64,000 nucleotides of DNA from Cephalotus follicularis (Eukaryota; Streptophyta; Magnoliopsida; Oxalidales; Cephalotaceae). Numbering within the stretch: the first letter of the stretch is position 1; each line of letters starts with the position of its first letter. Under the pieces are notes generated by a model, which was not told the DNA's origin, ran no database searches, and saw only the letters and a program-made list of their open reading frames with translations. Positions 58,493 to 64,000 of the stretch are shown piece by piece. Position numbers and translations under genes: made by a program. The stretch covers positions 62,001-126,000 of the forward strand of contig BDDD01003360.1 of the NCBI GenBank assembly GCA_001972305.1, written 5' to 3'.

Positions 58493-58504
58493 GCTCTGAT
58501 ACCA
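58493..58504 (-). other. Primer-binding site of C (initiator tRNA-Met)
   Basis: The reverse complement is TGGTATCAGAGC, one base from the LTR end at 58506. Confidence 0.9.
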
Positions 58505-58505
58505 A

Positions 58506-59970
58506 TATTGGGAAACCCGCTAGGATTCCCAGCGATTTTGGGCATAGGATACTATGCAGAATAATTTTAATTTCTCAAAACTACCAAGACTTCAAATCAA
58601 GGATTCACTGGCATCCTATATCAAAAATCAATGTCCTAGGAACTCCGTTTAATATTCAATCGAATCAATTTAATTATTCAAGCACGCCTAAACAAAACCG
58701 AATACAATTCGGCATAAACATAGTGATTGGAATCATACCATCGTTTGGAGGCTCCATCATCTTTGTCGCTACAAGCTTGAAGCAGCCTCCTAATTACGAC
58801 AAAAACTGTTCATCGCAGGAGCTTCGGCCAGAATTCCGGCCAACTCGTCGGAGCTCCAGGTAGGCTACTTTTTGCCCTCAAATCTGTCGATCTACACACT
58901 GGTGCCGGATACTCGCTGTGACTCGCTATGGATCGTACAGACACTGTCGACAGTGAGTCAAACTCACTGAGTTGACTCACCCGGCAATGGCGACTCTGGC
59001 CATGACATCATAGGGTCACAAAATTTTTGATCTATTCGTCTCTGCTAAAGACTTGCCGCAACTCGTCATTAAGTCATCTCGCCAGAGCTCCGACCACATC
59101 GCCTGAGCTGTGGCCATGCCATCACAGCCCTTCAAAACATCTGATTTAGTCGTTGGTGCTCGAGACTCATCCCGCAACACCAACCCGCAACCTTGACCAT
59201 GCCAAACTCGCTGAGTTGACTCAGCCAACAAAAACAACGCCAAAACAACTGAAAAACACCTAAACTAATATCAATATAGGTAGAGCTAAAGGTTAGCTCC
59301 ACCTACAAAGACTACCGATTGAAAGAGAAGTCGACAGTGACGGTAAAGCTTCAAACTTTGCCGTCGGGGAGAAAGGAAGAGAAAGAGAAGGTGAAGATGT
59401 ACTGTCTGTGGTGAACTGCTAGGCATCTCAATCGCCGGTCGCTGGCGCCTCCAAGCAGCTAGCGCCGCTCTCTCTCTTTTCATTTTTGGACGCCATGCAC
59501 CATAGACGTCGACGCACGGGTTTTCTCTTTTCAATTATGTGTTATGCGCTATATTCATAAAAAAAAACGTGTCTTGCGTTTTGTTAAAACAGCTGGCTTC
59601 CTTTCAAGGCAATCTCCCCATATTTCAGCTTCTCTTTATATATTAATCAGGCATCTAGTAGGATAAGATACAAATAGCCACATCCATGTGGTGTCATGAG
59701 TCCCACTAATGTCCAATTAAGATATGCTAGTTAAACAACTAGATTTACCACCAAGTGACATGCGTCCAACACATATCACTTTCCGATAATCAGGCGGGAC
59801 CCGAAAGTCCGGATCAAAATTGGTAATGTCGGAAAATTACCACAGTGCTTCTACACACTGGTAAAACTACCATGAATAGTCTAAGACTATTTTACCAACC
59901 CTAAAATCATGTTCAACATATTCCATGTGTGAAATTTAATCCCAGATTAATTTCCCACATCCTACATCAG
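58506..59970 (-). mobile_element. C: 5' LTR, segment 1
   Basis: Starts (plus strand) TATTGGGAAACCCGC and matches the 3' LTR at 44377-45732, then continues past the point where B is inserted in the other copy. It is interrupted at ATCAG (59966-59970) by solo LTR J. Confidence 0.88.
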
Positions 59971-60553
59971 TGTCACACCCCGTTTTCCAAGAAGACAACA
60001 TTAAAGCGGTAAAGCAATCAACCAACATAATTCAGCTTATGCTATTTTACGTATAAACAAAACTTTTAATAGCGGAAGCAATAACATGAAATAAGCTGAA
60101 TTTAAATATGTATCATGCATCCCATACTACGTGATACCCAAAATGTTTATATAAAAACCCAACATCATTGTCGATCTCCCATAAACGGAGCGTGATAATA
60201 CAGTACGAAATGAAATAAACCACGGTATCCATCAATACATGACAAATATAAAATCCACGTTACAATAATCCAAATAACAAATCATTGTTCGTTAATCCAG
60301 ATAACATAATCATAAAGAAACAATTCAGTCTTCTCCTTATATTTGGCAAATATACATTTTCGTACAATTAATGATTATAATAATCATGCAAGGTTTTCAA
60401 AATGGTTAACACTTTTTAGCAATCAACCACAATTCAATTCACAATTCAGTAACAATGCAAACATATGCTCAGAATGCATCTAGGATCGTTTCTAGAGTTG
60501 TTTCGGGTCTAACGGGTCCCATTTGAGTAAAACCTTTTCAAATAGGGGAATAA

Positions 60554-60975
60554 GCATCGACGCTTATCCCCTGGGCGTCGACGTCTTTACCCTAAGGCAC
60601 CAGCGTTTCGTGTAGTTATTCCCAGGCGTTTTAGGACCAAAGACATCGATGCTTTTCCAAAGACGCCGATGTCTTTATGATACCTGGAGGTATCAGTTCG
60701 CAAATCTTGATTCCAGGTGGAAGAATCCGACCCTTAAACCTTCACACAAACAATATCATCCTCTTATCGTGTAAGGTGTGCTACTGGTTATCAAAATACG
60801 TAACCAAATATCAATTCATGAACAAGTCAGGAAAACAAAAGCAGGCATTTCACCGTCCACAACAAACACTAAGGTTCTGCAATTTTCCAGAAAAGGCGTC
60901 GATGTTCTACCAAAACATCGACGTCTGTCGTTTTCACACACGAAGGCATCGACGTCTTTATGTAGGCATCGACGC
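60554..60975. promoter_or_regulatory. GCGTCGACGC-type decamer cluster 2 in LTR J
   Basis: Copies start at 60554, 60575, 60643, 60663, 60896, 60915, 60946 and 60966. Close intervals are 21, 20, 19, 31 and 20. In the LTR's own direction they lie after the donor-like site at 61215. Confidence 0.7.
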
Positions 60976-61738
60976 CTATTCAGCCCAGAACATCATTTCC
61001 ATGGTTTTAACACACCAGGCCATTACCAATCCATCCTTTACACAAACCAATTCGAATATTCATGTAAATTACACATGCATGGTTACTCCATACATCACAG
61101 CAGTCATCACAACAAATCCAAAGATTTCAATTCATCCATTAACATGCAATTCATCAATGTCATTTCATTATCTTAAACCTCAAAATGCATGTATAAGATC
61201 ATCACTTTCCCCTACCTTGTTGTTCCAAGTTAGGAACTAGAAAGTCCACCCCTTTAAGTCCTGGAATCCGGTCTCAGTAGCTACAAGATTCGTCCATAGT
61301 TGCAATCCCAGGAGCTCCAAGGTCCAACAATGGTGGAATCCCTCTCACTTTTCCTTCCGGTTTTCTCCCAACTCTCTGGTCTCTTTCCTTTTCCTTTCTC
61401 ACAGTGTTTAGCTGAGAAGGAAGGGCAGGAAGAGGCGTTTTATGCTGGCAGGAATCCTTTCCTTCTCTCTTGGTTCACATGCACCCATACACACCCGTGC
61501 TCTCCTCTCTCCTTCCTGTTTTGGCTCCTTTCCTTTCCCTTTCTGCAGGTTGCAGATGAAGATGGCACATCCTTTTACATGCACCATGTAAAGGACACGT
61601 TTTGGAGCATGCCTTGCAACACACCAACATGCTCAACACGTCGCTTTATGCATGTCAAGATGCCTGGATGATGCCTCAAAAGTTGTCCCTTTGCATGTTA
61701 TTCTGTCAGTGCATAACATGCCCGAGGTTTGGCGATAC

Positions 61739-61883
61739 ACGTCGACGTCTTCTTTAGACATCGACGTCTTTTCCTTTTTCACATGAGGGCGTCGATGCTC
61801 TCGCCTGTATCGATGTGCATGTGCATGCACTTACGTGTGCCTCAGTCCCATAGGCGTCGACGTCTTTTACAAAGGCGTAAACA
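61739..61883. promoter_or_regulatory. GCGTCGACGC-type decamer cluster 1 in LTR J
   Basis: Copies start at 61739, 61758, 61789, 61807, 61854 and a weak one at 61874 (intervals 19, 31, 18, 47, 20), upstream of the promoter candidate near 61443. Confidence 0.65.
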
Positions 61884-62056
61884 TTTTTGCCCCAAACTGT
61901 GCCGTTTTAGTTTAACATACGCATTCCTTTCCCAAAACAATATTTCGAGTTTGGAAAACATCATTGAAGTCAAAATCTCTGATATTTTCATTAATTCAAT
62001 CATAAGATTACATCTTAAAACGAAATATCACAATAACGAAAATCTTGGGCGTTACA

Positions 62057-62463
62057 ATCAGTTTCCGATTCACCCTGTACTTTTTCCTATTGACAGTTAC
62101 CATGAACAATAATCCCTTGTCATCCTCGGCTCGACCGCAGCCTAAGGTAAGGATACGTGTCAACCCTAGTTTTGCCCTATGCTTATACATCCGTAATCTC
62201 ATTACGACTATCGGCGGAGCTTTCCAGAAACCTAGTTTCCAGTCCCGGTAACGTACGCAGGTATTTTCAATCTGCAATGAATATAGAAAGTATAAAGCCT
62301 ATCACTCTCGCTACGGGTGTGACGATCCCATCTTGCGTACTCCCCCACATTCATGTAAATTCGGTAAGCCCAAAGACCGTCAGTTTGCCAGCCTAGTGAG
62401 AGGACTGGGTAGGGCAGAGATCAAAGTCAAACATCCTCGATAAGACATAGAGAAGCAGCTCAG
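62057..62463 (-). mobile_element. C: 5' LTR, segment 2
   Basis: Matches the 3' LTR at about 52620-53020 (CCTCGGCTCGACCGC, TAGTTTCCAGTCCC). It is cut at CTCAG (62459-62463) by LTR M, and the rest of the LTR would lie beyond the window. Confidence 0.85.
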
Positions 62464-62657
62464 TGTTAGATTATGGGTGTCCCTGCAAGCCACAAGAGGT
62501 GGCTACACACATTTGTGTGTAATACTCCTAATTAACATAATCTTAGTTCCATTTATGTTCTATATGCATATTACAGTAACAATGGTATTTGCTATATGTA
62601 TGCATCCCAAACCATCATAATGGATCAGCCTAATTAACATGTTAAGTTGAATACACA
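62464..62657 (+). mobile_element. M: start of a D-type copia LTR
   Basis: TGTTAGATTATGGGTGTCCC and the following ~190 bases match the LTR start of D, D2 and 41746 (GGTGGCTACACACAT, CCCAAACCATC, TTAACATG). It is cut after ATACACA by LTR N. Confidence 0.85.
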
Positions 62658-63928
62658 TGTAGGAAGTCTAGAGGGGGGGTGAATAGACTTATAAAATTTA
62701 CTAGCAATAATACCACAAATTAAATCAATAAACACAAACACACAATTGCGGAAATGTAAAGAGTGTAGGGTTTATAGAATTTGCAAACGGATATATAGTG
62801 GTTCGGCAAACCGCTTACGTCCACTCCCCAAGGCCTCCCCTTGAGTATTTCACTAGTATGCCCCAATCCGGGCTTGAAACTCCAATCGAGCTCCAACAAC
62901 TTTCGCTCCAACCAAGCGAATTACAACTTTGCTCCAACCGATCAATACAAGAGACAACCTCTCTTGTATGAGTGAAATAAGTGTTTTAATAATTACAAAT
63001 TCGTAATGAATTTGTTTACAATAAAGCTCACTTTGAACAAAGCTATAAGTGTGTATGTGAGGTAAGAATAAAGCTTTGTATATGTAGATGATTGCTTTGA
63101 ATTTGATCTCTTTTGATTGTATGAATGCTTGGTATTGTACTTGAGATAGCTTGAGAGAATGTGTAACTTGAAAGCTTGATCACTTGTGCAAGAGCTCTAA
63201 TTTTCCTCTTATAGTTGAGCCTCCAGCGGATCTATTTTTAACTGTCTGATACAAATCCAGTCGGCTGGATTTGGACGGCAGTCAGCTGGATTGATGGCGC
63301 GTATATTTGAATATAGCCGTTGGTAGTGCGGCAGTCGACTGGATCCTGTAGGCAGTCGACTGGTGTGCTCGGCAGTCGACTGGTGTCCTGCTTCAGTCGG
63401 CTGTTGAGGCTAAATAAGAAGTTACAGAACCTACTGTATGATTTTGCACAATTGATGGCAGTCGGCTGGATTCCCTGGCAGTCGACTGGACACCCTGGCA
63501 GTCGACTGGTCCCCTGCTTCAGTCGGCTGGACTGGGTGTAAAATGTTACAGAAGCTTCTGCCTGATTTGTACCCCATGGCAGTCAACTTATGCCCTGTGA
63601 CAGTCGACTGGTTTTGTCTGGCAATCGACTGTACCCCTGTGGCAGTCGACTGGATTGGTGTTCCTGCAGATTCTGAGTTTTGGTTGAAGATGCAGTCGAC
63701 TACATAACTTTGGAAGTCGACTCCTAACCTTGGCAGTCGACTGGATTGCTCTCCAGTCGGCTGGAATGGCCTGTATCTGCATAAACATTCTTGGCACAAC
63801 TTTAGACATAAGATCAAGTGAGTATGTGAAGTTATAACTTAAAGAATTATGCATACAATTAATCTATGTTTGTTAATCATCAAAATATCATATGTAAATG
63901 CAATAAAACGGGGTGGCAAAGGCCAACA
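62658..63928 (-). mobile_element. N: 3' LTR of a SIRE-like Ty1/copia element
   Basis: On the minus strand it starts TGTTGGCCTTTGCCACC (63928) and ends TTCACCCCCCCTCTAGACTTCCTACA (62658 side, given in part). It is next to the PPT AAAAAGGGGGAGAT, within the TCATCAAAAAGGGGGAGATTG phrase typical of SIRE/Maximus elements. Length is 1271 bases. It has a dense CAGTCGACTG decamer array although it is unrelated to the Ty3 LTRs. Confidence 0.85.
63258..63763. promoter_or_regulatory. CAGTCGACTG-type decamer array in copia LTR N
   Basis: Decamers start at 63258, 63279, 63332, 63353, 63373, 63394, 63459, 63479, 63499, 63520, 63580, 63601, 63622, 63643, 63693, 63714, 63734 and 63754. Within groups of two to four, every interval is 20 or 21; groups are separated by 50-65 bases. 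Spacers are partly similar (CCCTGG, TGTCCTGCTT), more repeat-like than in E or F. Confidence 0.87.
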
Positions 63929-63942
63929 ATCTCCCCCTTTTT
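63929..63942 (-). other. Polypurine tract of N
   Basis: The reverse complement reads AAAAAGGGGGAGAT directly before the LTR start. The last 58 bases of the window are N's internal region, too short to show a domain. Confidence 0.88.
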
Positions 63943-64000
63943 GATGATTGACAAAACATGCATATTTTGCATAAATCTTGACAAAATTTACCCAATTTAG

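Larger units (their letters stand above)
59971..62056 (-). mobile_element. J: Ty3-type solo LTR
   Basis: On the minus strand it starts TGTAACGCCCAAGATTTTCG (62056) and ends GGGGTGTGACA (59971), with perfect duplicates ATCAG at 59966-59970 and 62057-62061. Length is 2086 bases. The first ~80 bases closely follow F's LTR (GTTATTGTGATATTT, GTAATCTTATGATTGAATTAATGA). ATAAAA near 61443 is a TATA candidate; donor-like ACAAG|GTAGGGG has its GT at 61215-61214. Unlike F it carries GCGTCGACGC-type decamers. A 187-codon frame at 60677-61240 is a chance frame. Confidence 0.92.

Noticed and set aside
60677-61240. 187-codon frame in LTR J
   Set aside because: It runs opposite to the LTR's direction over the promoter and donor region, and the homologous part of F has no such frame.

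Overview
This is plant nuclear DNA with no recognisable host gene. It is a repeat-rich intergenic stretch of the kind found in large flowering-plant genomes. Almost everything from about 5.3 kb to the end is LTR retrotransposon, Ty1/copia and Ty3/gypsy, inserted into one another and now mostly broken. Boundaries come from TG...CA termini, target-site duplications (TSDs), primer-binding sites (PBS, initiator tRNA-Met type), polypurine tracts (PPT) and comparison of copies within the window. Element letters (A-N) are mine. The species cannot be read from the sequence.

Left end (1-5322): the start of a Ty3-type LTR on the minus strand (L, 1-283), short degenerate repeats, a dimeric tandem repeat with alternating 36/46-base spacing, and a 2.8 kb solo LTR (K, 1364-4141) sitting in that repeat.

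From 5323 the outermost element is copia element A (+). Its 5' LTR is split into 5323-5931 and 41747-43847 by about 35.8 kb of later insertions. The intruder is copia element D (-, 5932-41746, TSD CAGTC). D itself holds a copia solo LTR in gag (D2, 11603-14083, TSD CGCCT), a Ty3-type LTR fragment (H, about 14.4-20.5 kb) carrying a 3.7 kb solo LTR (I, 15167-18915, TSD CTAGA), a rearranged Ty3 element (E, 23883-29106, TSD GTATC), and a second Ty3 element on the minus strand (F, 29211-40918). F is split by solo LTR G (37376-40080, TSD CAGTC).

After its PBS (43849) and a short leader, A is interrupted by copia element C (-, from 44377), a member of the same family in the opposite orientation. C's 3' LTR holds a young, internally deleted Ty3 element (B, 45733-52543, TSD ATTTT). 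Its 5' LTR holds solo LTR J (59971-62056, TSD ATCAG) and, at the right edge, a D-type LTR (M) cut by a SIRE-like copia element (N, from 62658) that runs off the window.

The most unusual feature is inside the LTRs. Six insertions (E, F, G, K, J and the copia element N) carry clusters of a 10-base palindrome with core GTCGAC, either CAGTCGACTG (and CAGTCGGCTG or CAGCCGACTG) or GCGTCGACGC. Copies are spaced almost always 20-22 bases apart, with larger gaps often near multiples of the DNA helical repeat. Homologous LTR backbones carry different versions of the decamer, while unrelated copia and Ty3 LTRs carry the same version. In the Ty3-type LTRs one cluster lies upstream of the presumed promoter and a second lies downstream of a conserved splice-donor-like block (AAG|GTAGGG). 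Matching acceptor-like sequences (TTATAG|GA) lie just upstream of the gag ATG in E and F. This suggests a leader intron that contains the second cluster. That model is inference; the spacing and positions were read directly by hand.
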